Assembly (NCBI GenBank): GCA_944384305.1 | Contig: CALWSW010000005.1 | Coordinates: 1 to 36,333, forward strand | DNA: 36,333 bases | Source of the DNA: an uncultured Christensenellaceae bacterium | GTDB lineage: Bacteria > Bacillota > Clostridia > Christensenellales > CALWSW01 | Direction: 5' to 3' | Part shown: one piece after another, positions 1 through 9,285 of the stretch | Layout: each line of letters opens with the position of its first letter | Numbering within the stretch: position 1 is the stretch's first letter | Translations under genes and position numbers: made by a program | Notes under the pieces: generated by a model | What the model saw: the letters and a program-made list of their open reading frames with translations, nothing else | Told to the model about the DNA's origin: nothing | Database searches by the model: none

Positions 1-110
1 ACCAGGGCGATCTCACCGCTGGTGATGGCGATCCCCTGCGCGTCCAGCAGGGCCTGGAGGTTCGTGCCCCCGCCCGAGACCAGAACGGCAATACGGATCT
101 TCTTCAGCAT
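1..110 (-). CDS. purN: Phosphoribosylglycinamide formyltransferase, N-terminal fragment (cut by window edge)
   Basis: Only the first 36 or so codons are inside the window. The translation begins [20 protein letters not shown], which is the start of GAR transformylase, with the [11 protein letters not shown] phosphate-binding loop of the formyltransferase fold. The enzyme transfers a formyl group from 10-formyl-tetrahydrofolate to glycinamide ribonucleotide, the third step of purine synthesis. Its ATG overlaps the end of purM by 7 bases, a translational-coupling arrangement, and the order purE-C-F-M-N is the usual clostridial one. The rest of the gene lies beyond the left edge. Confidence 0.93.
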   Translation of the reverse strand, partial: MLKKIRIAVLVSGGGTNLQALLDAQGIAITSGEIAL

Positions 111-1141
111 AGCGTCACGCCCTCGTCAGAAGCGACCACTTCGCCCATCACGTAGGCGTCTTCGCCCGCGGCGCGCAGGGTGGCGAGCGCCTTGTCGGCG
201 TCTTCCTTGGCCACGGTCACGCACATGCCCACGCCCATGTTGAAGGTGTTGAACATGTCGCGCTCGGGGATGCCGCCGGTCTTCTGCAGCAGGTCAAAAA
301 TGGGCAGCACTTTTACAGCGCTCTTTTCGATCTTGGCGGTCATGCCCGCGGGCAGGCTGCGGGGGATGTTTTCAAAGAACCCGCCGCCCGTAATGTGCGC
401 CACGCCCTTGACCCGCACCGCTTCAAACAGCTGCAGCATGGGCTTTACGTAGATCCTTGTGGGGGCGAGCAGCGCCTCGCCCAGGGTGCGCCCGCCCAGG
501 CAGTCGAGCGTTAAGTGCAGATCGGCCCGCTCCACGTCAAAGACCTTGCGCACGAGCGAAAAGCCGTTGGAATGGATGCCCGAAGAGGGCAGGGCCAACA
601 GCACGTCGCCGGGGCGGATGGAAGATTTATCCAAGATCTTTTCGCGGTCTACCACGCCCACCGAAAAACCGGCCAGGTCGTACTCGTCCGGCGGGTAAAA
701 GCCGGGCATTTCGGCCGTTTCGCCGCCGATGAGCGCGCAGCCGGCCTGCACACAGCCCTCGGCCACGCCCGAAACGATCTCGGCCACGCGCTCGGGCTGG
801 TTCTTGCCCACCGCTACATAGTCGAGGAAAAACAGTGGCTTTGCGCCGCAGCAAATGATGTCGTTCACGCACATCGCCACGCAGTCGATGCCCACGGTAT
901 CGTGCTTGTCCATCAAAAAGGCCAGTTTGAGCTTGGTGCCCACGCCGTCGGTGCCGCTCACCAGCACGGGGTGCTCCATGCCCTTGGTATCCAGCTCAAA
1001 GAGCCCGCCGAACCCGCCAATGGCGGTGTCTGCGCCGGGGATCATGGTGCGCGCCACGTGGCGCTTCATCAGCTCCACCGCGCGGTAGCCCGCGGTAATG
1101 TCTACCCCCGCGGCCTTGTAGCTTTCGCTGCTGCTTTTCAT
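104..1141 (-). CDS. purM: Phosphoribosylformylglycinamidine cyclo-ligase (AIR synthetase)
   Basis: PurM closes the imidazole ring of FGAM with ATP to give aminoimidazole ribonucleotide. The protein is 345 residues, normal for the family. It starts [18 protein letters not shown] and has the PurM landmarks: GFGGLFEL near residue 45, [13 protein letters not shown] (substrate and ATP loop), [15 protein letters not shown], and [11 protein letters not shown]. An in-frame ATG 27 bases further upstream exists, but the start at 1141 is preferred because GGAAGGA lies about 10 bases before it and because the family begins here. The gene follows purF after 23 bases and overlaps purN at its end, so it is an internal gene of the purine operon. 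Confidence 0.97.
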   Translation of the reverse strand: MKSSSESYKAAGVDITAGYRAVELMKRHVARTMIPGADTAIGGFGGLFELDTKGMEHPVLVSGTDGVGTKLKLAFLMDKHDTVGIDCVAMCVNDIICCGAKPLFFLDYVAVGKNQPERVAEIVSGVAEGCVQAGCALIGGETAEMPGFYPPDEYDLAGFSVGVVDREKILDKSSIRPGDVLLALPSSGIHSNGFSLVRKVFDVERADLHLTLDCLGGRTLGEALLAPTRIYVKPMLQLFEAVRVKGVAHITGGGFFENIPRSLPAGMTAKIEKSAVKVLPIFDLLQKTGGIPERDMFNTFNMGVGMCVTVAKEDADKALATLRAAGEDAYVMGEVVASDEGVTLC

Positions 1142-1164
1142 GGGTGCCGGTTCCTTCCTTGTCG

Positions 1165-2634
1165 TCAAGTGGTTTCCTTGGGTTCGCTCCCGCCCTTGGC
1201 CTTTTCGCTCTCGCTGATCTTGCGCTCAAAGCGGTTCTTGTTGGTGGCCGCCGGGATCTCGGTGGGGTATTCGCCGTCAAAACAGGCCGAGCAGTAGCCC
1301 CCCAGCCCCTTTTCGCCCCGGGCGATGAGGTGCACATTGGTCAGGCTCAAGTACCCCAGGCTGTCCACGCCGATGATCTTTTCGATCTCGGGGATGGTGT
1401 GCTTGCAGGCAATCAGCCATTCGCGCGAGTCGATGTCGGTGCCGTAGTAGCAGGGGTTCAAGAAGGGCGGAGCCGAAACGCGCATATGCACTTCCTTTGC
1501 GCCGGCGTCGCGCAGCAGGCGCACGATGCGCGCGCTGGTGGTGCCGCGCACGATGGAGTCGTCGATGAGCACCACGCGCTTGCCCTTGACCACCTCGGAA
1601 ATGGGGTTCAATTTGATCTTCACCTTGTCTTCCCGCGACTTCTGGCCGGGGGAGATGAAGGTGCGGCCGATGTACTTGTTTTTGATGAAGCCGATGCCGT
1701 AGGGAATACCCGACTGGCGGGAATAGCCGATGGCGGCGTCGATGCCCGAGTCCGGCACGCCGATGACGATATCGGCCTGTACGGGGTGCTCCAGCGCCAA
1801 AAACGCGCCAGCGCGCACGCGGGCCTCGTGCACCGAGCAGCCGTCGATCACCGAGTCCGGCCGCGCGAAGTAGATGTACTCGAACACGCACATCTTGGGC
1901 TCGGCCTTATTGCAGTGGTCGGTGATGGAGCGCACGCCATCCTTGTCGAACACCAAAATCTCGCCGGGCAGAAGGTCGCGCACCATCGTGGCGCCCACGG
2001 CGTCGAGCGCGCAGCTTTCCGACGCGACGATGTAGGTGCCGTCTTCCCGCACGCCGTAGCACAGCGGGCGGAACCCGTGCTCGTCGCGCGCGGCGATGAG
2101 CTTGGAGGGCGACATCACCACCAGCGAATACGCGCCCTTGATGGAGTCCATGGCCTTGTTCAGGGCGTCTTCGATCGACGGGCTCTTGATACGCTCGCGC
2201 GTGATGATGTAGGAAATGACCTCGGTGTCGCTGGTGGTGTGGAAAATAGAACCTTCCAGCTCGAGCATTTCCCGCAGTTCCGCTGAGTTGACCAGATTGC
2301 CGTTGTGTGCCAGCGCCATGCGGCCCTTGATGTGGTTGACCACAATGGGCTGGGAGTTCAGGCGGTCGCTGTTGCCGGTGGTGCCGTAGCGCACATGGCC
2401 CACGGCCATGTTGCCCGGGCCCAGGCGGTGCAGCACATCCTTGGTGAACACATCGTTCACCAGGCCGACGTCCTTATACGAATTGAACAGGCCGTCGTCG
2501 TTCACCACAATGCCGCAGCTCTCCTGGCCGCGGTGCTGCAGGGCGAACAGGCCGTAGTACACGGTTTCGGCGACGTCCTGCGTGTTGGGGGCGAACACCC
2601 CGAACACGCCGCATTCCTCTCTTAACTGACCCAT
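1165..2634 (-). CDS. purF: Amidophosphoribosyltransferase, Fe-S type
   Basis: PurF makes phosphoribosylamine from PRPP and glutamine, the committed step of purine synthesis. The N-terminal Ntn-hydrolase domain has the catalytic cysteine in EECGVFGVF; it is preceded by a short propeptide that is removed in this subfamily. The PRPP-binding motif [14 protein letters not shown] sits in the C-terminal half. Cysteines in [14 protein letters not shown] and [14 protein letters not shown] match the positions that hold the [4Fe-4S] cluster in Bacillus PurF, so this is an oxygen-sensitive type. About 489 residues. The ATG at 2634 has GGTGA 5 bases upstream and overlaps no coding sequence; a GTG three codons earlier (2643), overlapping purC by 8 bases, is the alternative. 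Confidence 0.96.
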   Translation of the reverse strand: MGQLREECGVFGVFAPNTQDVAETVYYGLFALQHRGQESCGIVVNDDGLFNSYKDVGLVNDVFTKDVLHRLGPGNMAVGHVRYGTTGNSDRLNSQPIVVNHIKGRMALAHNGNLVNSAELREMLELEGSIFHTTSDTEVISYIITRERIKSPSIEDALNKAMDSIKGAYSLVVMSPSKLIAARDEHGFRPLCYGVREDGTYIVASESCALDAVGATMVRDLLPGEILVFDKDGVRSITDHCNKAEPKMCVFEYIYFARPDSVIDGCSVHEARVRAGAFLALEHPVQADIVIGVPDSGIDAAIGYSRQSGIPYGIGFIKNKYIGRTFISPGQKSREDKVKIKLNPISEVVKGKRVVLIDDSIVRGTTSARIVRLLRDAGAKEVHMRVSAPPFLNPCYYGTDIDSREWLIACKHTIPEIEKIIGVDSLGYLSLTNVHLIARGEKGLGGYCSACFDGEYPTEIPAATNKNRFERKISESEKAKGGSEPKETT

Positions 2635-2635
2635 G

Positions 2636-3352
2636 TTATTCACCGAGCAGACGCTTCATGACCTCGTGATACGCATCTTCCACACCGCCCAGGTCGCGGC
2701 GGAAACGATCCTTGTCGAGCTTTTCGTGGCTGACCGAATCCCAGAAGCGGCAGGTGTCGGGCGAGATCTCGTCGGCGAGCACGATGGTGCCGTCGGTGGT
2801 CTTGCCGAACTCCAGCTTGAAGTCGATGAGCTCGATGTTGACTTCCTTCAGGTAGTCGCTCATGATCTCGTTGATCTTCAGCGCGTACTTCGAAATGAGC
2901 GCCAGCTCTTCTTCGGTGGCGTAACCCATGGCCAGGATGTGGTAGTCGTTCACCATGGGGTCGCCCAGGGCGTCGTCTTTATAGCAGTATTCGAGCACGG
3001 GGCGGCGGAGCTTCAGGCCCTCCTCCAGGCCCAGGCGCTTGGCCAAAGAACCCGCTGCAATGTTCCTGACGATGACTTCCAAAGGCACGATGCTGACCTT
3101 TTTTACCACGGTCTCGCGGTCGTTCAGCTCCTCCACGTAGTGGGTGGGGATACCGTGCTGCTCGAGCATGCGCATCATGTGGTTGGTCACGCGGTTGTTG
3201 ATGGCGCCCTTGCCCACAATGGTGCCCTTCTTGAGGCCGTTAAAAGCGGTGGCGTCGTCTTTATAGGAAACGATGTAAAGCTCGGGGTCGTTGGTGGCGT
3301 ATACCTTTTTGGCCTTGCCTTCGTACAGCTGCTCGGTCTTTTCGATGTTCAT
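2636..3352 (-). CDS. purC: SAICAR synthetase
   Basis: PurC joins aspartate to CAIR with ATP, the step after PurE. The 238-residue protein is full length for the bacterial family and begins [20 protein letters not shown], followed by [11 protein letters not shown]. Further family motifs are [17 protein letters not shown] and [14 protein letters not shown]. The start has AAAGGAG about 10 bases upstream. It lies 70 bases after purE in the same direction, with no terminator seen in the gap, and its stop abuts purF, so it is operonic. Confidence 0.97.
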   Translation of the reverse strand: MNIEKTEQLYEGKAKKVYATNDPELYIVSYKDDATAFNGLKKGTIVGKGAINNRVTNHMMRMLEQHGIPTHYVEELNDRETVVKKVSIVPLEVIVRNIAAGSLAKRLGLEEGLKLRRPVLEYCYKDDALGDPMVNDYHILAMGYATEEELALISKYALKINEIMSDYLKEVNIELIDFKLEFGKTTDGTIVLADEISPDTCRFWDSVSHEKLDKDRFRRDLGGVEDAYHEVMKRLLGE

Positions 3353-3422
3353 GGGTGGGGTCTCCTTTCAAGCGTTTGAACGGTGTAAAAACTATAGCAT
3401 CCAGCCGAAGCCCGCCAAAGCC

Positions 3423-3905
3423 TCAAAGCTCCAGCGCGGCGTCGGAAGCAAGCACTTTTTGGTAGTCGGCCGCCCGCCGTGCAGCCAGCTTTTCTTCCAG
3501 CTCTTTGTCGGTCACGGCCAAGATCTCCAGCGCGAGCAGCGCGGCGTTTGCCCCGCCGTCTGCCGCAACGGTGGCAACGGGAATGCCGGTGGGCATCTGC
3601 ACGGTGGAAAGCAGCGCGTCCATGCCGCCGAAGGCCGCCGACTTCACCGGCACGCCGATGACCGGCAGCGTGGTGTTGGCCGCGATGGCCCCCGCCAGGT
3701 GCGCCGCCATGCCGGCGATGGCGATGATGGCGCCAAAGCCCGCCTCGCGCGCGTTCACAGAAAAATCGCGCGCTTCTACGGGCGTGCGGTGGGCGGAATA
3801 CACGTGGACCTCATAAGGCGCCTCAAAGGCTTTGAGCACGTCCACGGCCTTCTGGGCGATGGCGCTGTCCGAAGCGCTGCCCATGATCACTGCAACCTTT
3901 TTCAT
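3423..3905 (-). CDS. purE: N5-carboxyaminoimidazole ribonucleotide mutase
   Basis: PurE converts N5-CAIR to CAIR. The protein, 160 residues, starts [20 protein letters not shown], with the GSxSD loop, [12 protein letters not shown] and GIPVATVA of class I PurE. A longer reading frame begins 40 codons upstream, but its extra residues look like untranslated leader; the ATG at 3905 has AAAGGA at good spacing. It is the first gene of the operon purE-C-F-M-N. No separate purK is visible here. Confidence 0.97.
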   Translation of the reverse strand: MKKVAVIMGSASDSAIAQKAVDVLKAFEAPYEVHVYSAHRTPVEARDFSVNAREAGFGAIIAIAGMAAHLAGAIAANTTLPVIGVPVKSAAFGGMDALLSTVQMPTGIPVATVAADGGANAALLALEILAVTDKELEEKLAARRAADYQKVLASDAALEL

Positions 3906-4021
3906 GGAACATCCTTTCTTGCTGTCAAACTCAGTCTGCCATCCCTGTGCGAGCCGGGGCTCCCCTTGTTCTGCAGGATGAGCGCGTGTGGTTTTATTGT
4001 AATCGGGATTTTGCCCGCCGG

Positions 4022-4087
4022 TCAAGCCATATTACGAAAAAATATAGTAATTTGAAATCAATCGTTCGGATATTGTAAAACGTTCGG
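4022..4087 (-). promoter_or_regulatory. Candidate promoter and PurBox-like operator of the purine operon
   Basis: On the minus strand a TAATAT -10 (4029-4034) lies 16 bases after a weak TTCAAA -35 (4051-4056). Just upstream are two direct copies of CGTTCGG (4063-4069 and 4081-4087; CCGAACG on the minus strand), 18 bases apart. CCGAAC is the core of the Gram-positive PurR PurBox. In Bacillus the two boxes are inverted, so the direct arrangement is unusual. The rest of the 370-base gap between purE and the GNAT gene (3906-4275) is the purE leader, about 115 bases, and an AT-rich stretch; no purine-riboswitch sequence was seen. Confidence 0.5.
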
Positions 4088-4275
4088 TTTTATTGGGAAC
4101 ATTACAACAAAATTTTATCTTTTTTATTCTGGCGCCAGTCTGTAGTCCCTTGCTTTTTTCCGGCCATTTGCCGCGTTTTTTCCCCTGCGGTCTTCCGGAT
4201 GGTTTCGCTTTTTGCCGGGGTGTGTTACACTGTCAGCAGAGTTTTTTCTCCGCTTCCAACCTGTTAAAACACACC

Positions 4276-4758
4276 ATGCAGCTATCTTTTTACCCCCTTG
4301 GCGCGCTTTGCGCCGACGATCTTCTTCCCCTGTGGGGGGATGCGGCCGTGGTGCGCACCACCGGCATCGGCACGCCGCTGACGCTTGAGGAGTGCGCAGA
4401 GCGTCTGACCGCTCTGCGTGCCGCTGACGACGGCGCGGTCTTTGCCGTCTTCCAAAACGGCGTCTTCTGCGGGCTGGCCGGCTGCCTGCCCGCCAGCCAA
4501 GAACCGCCCACTTACGGGCTGTTTTACCAGCTCGTTCCCAGCGCATGGGGCAAGGGCATTGGCACCGCCGCTGCCAAGCAGGCGCTCAGCCACGTGCAGC
4601 GGCACCGGCCGGGCGCGCGCATCCTGGCCGACGTTTTGGCCGAAAACCCCGCCAGCGAGCGCATCCTGCTTCGCCTAGGGTTTTCCCTTCTTTCCCAAAG
4701 CACCGAGCTGCATCTGGGCCGCCCGGCCGCGGTGCGGCATTACGCCCTGATGCTTTGA
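4276..4758 (+). CDS. GNAT-family N-acetyltransferase
   Basis: A 160-residue acyl-CoA-dependent acetyltransferase of the RimJ/RimL-like type. The acetyl-CoA loop is visible as AWGKGIGTAAAKQAL (motif A), followed by ILADVLAENPASERILLRLGF, cut here to its signature NPASERILLRLGF, in which a small residue after NP and a conserved LGF are typical of GNATs that modify protein termini or amino acids. The frame is open upstream for 60 more codons, but the domain starts at the ATG at 4276. No good ribosome binding site precedes this ATG, so it may be read from a near-leaderless transcript or begin elsewhere. The substrate is not predictable. Confidence 0.85.
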   Translation: MQLSFYPLGALCADDLLPLWGDAAVVRTTGIGTPLTLEECAERLTALRAADDGAVFAVFQNGVFCGLAGCLPASQEPPTYGLFYQLVPSAWGKGIGTAAAKQALSHVQRHRPGARILADVLAENPASERILLRLGFSLLSQSTELHLGRPAAVRHYALML

Positions 4759-4808
4759 CCGCCCTTTCTCATTCTCCTTCCACTTATTTTGATCAGAAAG
4801 GCCTTGCC

Positions 4809-5324
4809 ATGACCCTTCGCCACTTCGCCCGTTGGGCGTGCGCGCCGTTTTTCGCTCTTGCTCACCCCGGCGGCATGGACAGCCAGGGCGGGCACGATTC
4901 GCCGGATGGCTACCACTTTCACCACGGGTTCCCGGCGCACCAGCACGAGGACGGCATCTGCCCCTACTGGGGCGGGCCGTATACGCCCGGTGTGGAAAAC
5001 CCCGATTACGCTTTGGAGCCGGTGGATACCCCCGGCGCTGCAAGCACCGCAGACCCCTCGGGGCAGGGCGTTTCCGCCCCTTCGGCCGCACCGGCCGGAG
5101 CGGAAGGCACAGAAGTGAGCAGCGAAGAGCCCGAGCTCTTTGTGCCGGTCTACGAAAGCGCTCCCTCTTCCCTTCTCCCCATTCTGGGCGGTTTTGGCGC
5201 GGGGCTGTTGGTGGGCGGCGGTATTGCGGCGGCCGTGGGGCTCCGGCGCGAGCGCCGCATCCGCCAAGAGGCCGAAGCCCAGCTCGCCGCCGAAGTGCAG
5301 CGCCTGCGCAGCCAGCGCAAATGA
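4809..5324 (+). CDS. YHYH-domain secreted/membrane protein
   Basis: A 171-residue protein with an N-terminal hydrophobic segment (FARWACAPFFALA), then a histidine-rich module: GGHDSPDGYHFHHGFPAHQH and GICPYWGG. This is the YHYH domain found in many Firmicutes exported proteins; its biochemical role is not established, and metal binding through the histidines is an inference. A Pro/Ala/Glu-rich linker (about residues 55-110) leads to one transmembrane helix (LLPILGGFGAGLLVGGGIAA) and a short charged C-terminal tail with coiled-coil character. AGAAAGG lies before the start. It follows the GNAT gene by 50 bases, so the two may be co-transcribed. Confidence 0.8.
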   Translation: MTLRHFARWACAPFFALAHPGGMDSQGGHDSPDGYHFHHGFPAHQHEDGICPYWGGPYTPGVENPDYALEPVDTPGAASTADPSGQGVSAPSAAPAGAEGTEVSSEEPELFVPVYESAPSSLLPILGGFGAGLLVGGGIAAAVGLRRERRIRQEAEAQLAAEVQRLRSQRK

Positions 5325-5391
5325 GCCGCGCCGCTGCCCCGCCTTCGCCGCAGCTCCTGTTTCCCCTGCCTTGGGCCCACCAAGCGCAAAA

Positions 5392-5427
5392 AAAGATCCT
5401 CCGGCAAAAACCGCGAGGATCTTTCTT
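5392..5427. terminator. Two-way terminator between YHYH gene and clpX
   Basis: AAAGATCCTC (5392-5401) pairs with GAGGATCTTT (5415-5424), with an inner CGG/CCG, and has A and T runs on the two sides. It can end transcription of the rightward YHYH gene and of the leftward clpX. Confidence 0.8.
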
Positions 5428-5447
5428 TTGTGTTCTGTTCCGCTCTT

Positions 5448-6731
5448 TTAGGCCGGGGTGGCGCCGTCTGTTACGGTCAGCTCGCCGGCGTTGAGCTTGG
5501 GGCGCTTGGCGCACACCAGAATGGGGTCGCAGCGCTTTTGGATGACGTCTTCGGTGATGACGCACTTGCTCACGTCCTCCCTGGAAGGCAGGTCGAACAT
5601 GACGCCCTGCATGGTCTCTTCCAGAATGGAGCGCAGGCCGCGCGCGCCAGTCTTGCGGTCGATGGCCTTCTTGGCCACCGCGCGCAGCGCATCTTCCGAA
5701 AACTCCAGCTCTACGCCGTCCATTTCCAGGAGTTTGGCGTACTGCTTCACCAGGGCGTTCTTGGGCTCGGTGAGGATGCGCACCAGGGCGTCCTCGTCCA
5801 GCTGGTCCAGCGTTACCACCACCGGCACGCGGCCGACAAATTCCGGAATGAGGCCGAACTTCAGCAGGTCTTCGGGCAAAATCTGCTGCAAGATCTCGCC
5901 AATGGCCTTTTCTTCCTGCTTTTTGATATCGGCGCCAAAGCCCATGGTCTTTTTGCCCACGCGGCGCTCGATGATCTTTTCCAAACCGTTAAAAGCGCCG
6001 CCCACAATGAACAGGATGTTGGTGGTGTCGATCTGGATAAACTCCTGCTGGGGGTGCTTTCTGCCGCCCTGCGGGGGCACGCTGGCGACCGTCGATTCCA
6101 GGATCTTCAACAGCGCCTGCTGCACACCCTCGCCGGACACGTCCCGGGTGATGGAGGGGTTTTCGGACTTGCGGGCGATCTTGTCGATCTCGTCGATGTA
6201 GATGATGCCCCGCTGGGCGCGCTCCACATCGTAATCCGCCGCCTGAATGAGCTTCAGCAAGATGTTTTCCACGTCTTCGCCCACGTAGCCGGCCTCGGTG
6301 AGGCTGGTGGCGTCGGCCACGGCAAAGGGCACGTCCAGCACTTTGGCCAGGGTGGAGGCGAGCAGGGTCTTGCCGCTGCCCGTAGGGCCCAGCATGAGGA
6401 TGTTGGACTTCTGCAGCTCAACATCGTCTTCCCCCACGCTGGAGTAGATGCGCTTGTAGTGGTTGTAAACGGCGACCGACAGCGCCTTCTTTGCCCGGGT
6501 CTGGCCCACGACGTAATCGTCCAGGGCCTTCATGATCTCGGCGGGTTTGGGAAGGCTGCCCACCTCCACTTCGGGGGCGGGCGCAGGCGTGTCGTGCACG
6601 ATCTCCATGCACAGCTCGATGCACTCGTCGCAGATAAACACGCCCGGTCCGGCGACGATGCGCTTCACCTCGTTCTGCTTCTTGCCGCAGAAGGAGCAGC
6701 GTACCGTCATGTCGTTATCGTTTTTCGGCAT
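5448..6731 (-). CDS. clpX: ATP-dependent Clp protease ATP-binding subunit ClpX
   Basis: ClpX is the hexameric AAA+ unfoldase that feeds substrates to ClpP. The 427-residue protein has the N-terminal zinc-binding domain (Cys12, Cys15, Cys34, Cys37), Walker A GPTGSGKT (about residue 115), pore loop GYVG, Walker [12 protein letters not shown], and the C-terminal arginine-containing [10 protein letters not shown] region. The ClpP-docking loop reads MGFG where most ClpX have IGFG. It follows clpP after 24 bases and ends at a two-way terminator, so it closes the tig-clpP-clpX unit. Confidence 0.98.
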   Translation of the reverse strand: MPKNDNDMTVRCSFCGKKQNEVKRIVAGPGVFICDECIELCMEIVHDTPAPAPEVEVGSLPKPAEIMKALDDYVVGQTRAKKALSVAVYNHYKRIYSSVGEDDVELQKSNILMLGPTGSGKTLLASTLAKVLDVPFAVADATSLTEAGYVGEDVENILLKLIQAADYDVERAQRGIIYIDEIDKIARKSENPSITRDVSGEGVQQALLKILESTVASVPPQGGRKHPQQEFIQIDTTNILFIVGGAFNGLEKIIERRVGKKTMGFGADIKKQEEKAIGEILQQILPEDLLKFGLIPEFVGRVPVVVTLDQLDEDALVRILTEPKNALVKQYAKLLEMDGVELEFSEDALRAVAKKAIDRKTGARGLRSILEETMQGVMFDLPSREDVSKCVITEDVIQKRCDPILVCAKRPKLNAGELTVTDGATPA

Positions 6732-6755
6732 ATTTCACCTCATTGCGTTATTGGT

Positions 6756-7343
6756 TCAGCGCCGGGGCGGGATGACCTCGTCCACGATGCCGTATTCCTT
6801 TGCCTCGGCGGCGCTCATGTAGTAGTCGCGCTCCACATCGGCCCGGATGCGCTCCAGGCTCTGGCCGGTGCGCTCGGCAAGAATGTCGTTCATTTTCTTT
6901 TTGGTCTTTAAGATCTGCTCGGCCTGGATGCTGATATCCGTAGCCTGGCCGCGCGCGCCGCCGCTGGGCTGGTGGATCATCACCTCGGCGTTGGGCAGCG
7001 CCTTGCGCTTGCCCTTGGCGCCCGCCGCGAGCAAAAACGCGCCCATGGAAGCCGCCATGCCGATGCAGATGGTGGAAACGTCGCAGCGGATGTACTGCAT
7101 GGTGTCGTAAATGGCCATGCCGGCAGTAATGACGCCGCCCGGGCTGTTGATGTACAGGAAGATGTCCTTATCCGGGTCTTCCGCTTCCAAAAAGAGCATC
7201 TGGGCCACCACGAGGTTGGCCATTTCATCGTAGATCTCGCCGCTCAAAAAGATGATGCGGTCCTTCAGCAAGCGGGAGTAAATGTCGTAAGAACGCTCGC
7301 CGTGGGCGGTCTGCTCCACAACGATGGGAACGAGGGTACTCAT
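6756..7343 (-). CDS. clpP: ATP-dependent Clp protease proteolytic subunit
   Basis: ClpP is the serine protease core of the Clp machine. The chosen start ([20 protein letters not shown]) has AAAAGGAGG just upstream and gives 195 residues, the usual length; a longer in-frame extension is not family-like. The catalytic triad is visible as Ser99 (GMAASMGA), His124 (MIHQPSGG) and Asp173 (VERD). It sits 78 bases after tig and 24 before clpX; no separate promoter was clear in front of it. Confidence 0.98.
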   Translation of the reverse strand: MSTLVPIVVEQTAHGERSYDIYSRLLKDRIIFLSGEIYDEMANLVVAQMLFLEAEDPDKDIFLYINSPGGVITAGMAIYDTMQYIRCDVSTICIGMAASMGAFLLAAGAKGKRKALPNAEVMIHQPSGGARGQATDISIQAEQILKTKKKMNDILAERTGQSLERIRADVERDYYMSAAEAKEYGIVDEVIPPRR

Positions 7344-7421
7344 GCTTTCCTCCTTTTGAGATAAAAGGGACTCCGCGCCGCGCACACAAGGGCAGGCGAA
7401 CGGAATCCCCAAGTCTCGGTC

Positions 7422-8801
7422 TTATTCTGCCGGGGTCTCGGCGGCGGGTTCGGCAGCCGCTTCCGGCTCTGCAGCCGCTTCAGCTTCCGCGGGCGCTTCG
7501 GCTTCGGCGGGCTTGTCGACCAGCTTTGCGTTGTCAAGGATCAGGTCGATGGCCTTGCGCATGGCGATGTCGAACTTGACGTCGTCCATGTTGACGTCCT
7601 TGAGCATTTCCTTGACCTCGTCGAGGTCGCGGCCAACAGACTTGGCGTAGTTTTCAAATTCCTGCTCGACGTCTTCGTCGGTGGCGGTGATGCCCTCGGC
7701 GTCCACAATGGCCTTGAGCACCAGATCGCCCCGCACCCTGAAGAGAGCAGGCGCTTCGTAGCTCTTGCGCAGGTCGGCGATCTTGGTGCCGCTCATCTGC
7801 AGGTACTGGTCGAGCGTCAGGCCGGAATAGCTCATCTGCTGCTGCAGCTCGCGCAGCATGTCGTCCACCCTGGTCTGCACCATGGCGTCGGGCACGTCGA
7901 ACTGCACGTTGTTGATAACGGCCGCCACGGCATTGTTTTCCATGACGTTGCGGGCGCGGTTGTTGGCGTCCTCTTCCATCTTCTTGCGCAAATCGGCCTT
8001 GTATTCTTCCAAAGTGTCGAACTCGCTGACGTCCTTGGCAAAGTCGTCGTCTGCCGCGGGCAGCTCTTTGGCCTTCACTTCGTGCACCTTGCAGTGGAAC
8101 ACCGCTTCCTTGCCAGCGAGCTCCTTGTGGCCGTAGTTTTCGGGGAAAGTGACGGTGATGTCCTTCTCTTCGCCCACGGCAGCGCCCACGAGCTGATCTT
8201 CAAACCCGGGGATGAACATACCGGAGCCAATGTCGAGCACCTGGTTCTCGGCCGTGCCGCCGTCAAAGGCCACGCCATCCACGGTGCCGACGTAGTCGAG
8301 TACGATCTTGTCGCCCTGTTCCACCGGGCGCTCCACCGCCACAAAGCGGGCGTTCTTTTCGCGCTCGCGGTCCACAGCGGCGTCCACCTGACTGTCAGAA
8401 ACAGTATACTCCTGCTTCACGACTTCTATACCCTTGTAGTCCTCGGGCTTGACGTGCACCTCGGGCATGACGGGGAAGGTGGCGGTAAACACCACGCCCT
8501 CTTCGGCCGAGATGGAATCGATCTCGATATCCGGCGCGCCCACAGGCTCAAGGCCCTCTTCCTGCACGGCCTTCACATAGGCCGGGAAATAGGCGGCGTC
8601 AAAAGCGCTTTCGTAGAACACGCCTTCTCCGTAAGTCTTTTCGATGATGCGGCGGGGCGCCTTGCCCTTGCGGAAGCCAGGCACCGCAAAGCGGCCGTGT
8701 TCCTTTATATAAGCCTGCTCGATAGCCTGCTGGAAGTCTTCGGCAGGAATGGTGACGGTAAGCTTGATGCGCTTGTCTTCGAGTTTCTCGTACTGAGCCA
8801 T
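7422..8801 (-). CDS. tig: Trigger factor (ribosome-associated chaperone and prolyl isomerase)
   Basis: Trigger factor binds the ribosome exit site and shields new chains. The start MAQYEKLEDKRIKLTVTIP at 8801 has GGAGGG 9 bases upstream and gives 459 residues. The ribosome-binding signature is GFRKGKAPRRIIEKTYGEGV (about residues 43-62). The FKBP-type isomerase domain follows (GDKIVLDYVGTVDGVAFDGG), then the helical C-terminal chaperone domain. The last 30 residues are a low-complexity Ala/Glu/Pro tail, common in this clade. The longer open frame upstream of the ATG reads through the promoter and is not coding. Confidence 0.97.
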   Translation of the reverse strand: MAQYEKLEDKRIKLTVTIPAEDFQQAIEQAYIKEHGRFAVPGFRKGKAPRRIIEKTYGEGVFYESAFDAAYFPAYVKAVQEEGLEPVGAPDIEIDSISAEEGVVFTATFPVMPEVHVKPEDYKGIEVVKQEYTVSDSQVDAAVDREREKNARFVAVERPVEQGDKIVLDYVGTVDGVAFDGGTAENQVLDIGSGMFIPGFEDQLVGAAVGEEKDITVTFPENYGHKELAGKEAVFHCKVHEVKAKELPAADDDFAKDVSEFDTLEEYKADLRKKMEEDANNRARNVMENNAVAAVINNVQFDVPDAMVQTRVDDMLRELQQQMSYSGLTLDQYLQMSGTKIADLRKSYEAPALFRVRGDLVLKAIVDAEGITATDEDVEQEFENYAKSVGRDLDEVKEMLKDVNMDDVKFDIAMRKAIDLILDNAKLVDKPAEAEAPAEAEAAAEPEAAAEPAAETPAE

Positions 8802-8849
8802 AACAACGGTCCCTCCGTGCGTAAAATAAATCTGTACAGCCGTTTTTAT

Positions 8850-8878
8850 ATTATAGCACCAGTGTTTCCTTCGCGCAA
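8850..8878 (-). promoter_or_regulatory. Promoter of tig-clpP-clpX
   Basis: On the minus strand TTGCGC (8873-8878) and a perfect TATAAT (8850-8855) are 17 bases apart, with TG one base before the -10 (extended -10). The predicted start leaves a leader of about 40 bases. No CtsR-type heptad repeat was seen next to it. Confidence 0.8.
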
Positions 8879-9016
8879 TGCGAAACGAGCGGCAAAAACG
8901 ACAGAATACACGGCTTTTTCCCGGATTCCGGCGGTTTTTGCAGCGCTCCTCCCTTGCCTTCGCCCTCAGCGCCGCGCAGCCGTACAAAAAAACACGCCGG
9001 ATTTTAAAAATAACGC

Positions 9017-9045
9017 TTGCTTTTTTTCCACCTTGCGCGTATAAT
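9017..9045 (+). promoter_or_regulatory. Promoter of tRNA-Pro
   Basis: TTGCTT (9017-9022), 17-base spacer, TATAAT (9040-9045). The predicted start is about 25 bases before the tRNA 5' end. Confidence 0.8.
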
Positions 9046-9076
9046 ATTCAGTGTTCGCAAAAGAGCGGGCAAACCT

Positions 9077-9153
9077 CTGGGTGTGGCGCAGTTTGGTAGC
9101 GTGCTTGAATGGGGTTCAAGAGGCCGGAAGTTCAAATCTTCTCACCCAGACCA
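9077..9153 (+). tRNA. tRNA-Pro (anticodon GGG)
   Basis: A full cloverleaf can be folded by hand: acceptor CTGGGTG/CACCCAG, D stem GCGC/GCGT with GG in the loop, anticodon stem CTTGA/TCAAG with loop ATGGGGT (anticodon GGG, reads CCC and CCU), T stem GGAAG/CTTCT with loop TTCAAAT, discriminator A and encoded CCA. A C1-G72 pair is the normal identity feature of proline tRNAs. A single gene with its own promoter and terminator. Confidence 0.96.
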
Positions 9154-9184
9154 AAGACCGAAACATTGTTTTCGGTCTTTTTGT
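9153..9184 (+). terminator. Terminator of tRNA-Pro
   Basis: AAAGACCGAAA pairs with TTTTCGGTCTTT and runs into T residues, directly after the encoded CCA. Confidence 0.85.
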
Positions 9185-9190
9185 TATGTA

Positions 9191-9220
9191 AAAGCGGCAA
9201 AACAGGCGTTTTGCCGCTTT
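9191..9220. terminator. Inverted repeat, probable terminator of the rhodanese/CoADR operon
   Basis: AAAGCGGCAAAAC (9191-9203) and GTTTTGCCGCTTT (9208-9220) form a perfect 13-bp stem with a 4-base loop. It is 65 bases past the stop of the leftward CoA-disulfide reductase gene. Confidence 0.65.
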
Positions 9221-9285
9221 CGCCGCGCGCCCTCAGAACGGGCGCGCAGCGCTTTGCCAATGCCCTTTTTTCAGGCAGCCGGCTT

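Noticed and set aside
3906-4022. Purine riboswitch in the purE leader
   Set aside because: The conserved loop sequences of the purine aptamer are not present.
3906-4025. N-terminal extension of PurE
   Set aside because: The extra 40 residues are not family-like and cover the leader; the ATG at 3905 has a ribosome binding site.
5430-6911. 493-codon open frame on the plus strand
   Set aside because: Antisense to clpX and part of clpP; composition typical of a shadow frame.
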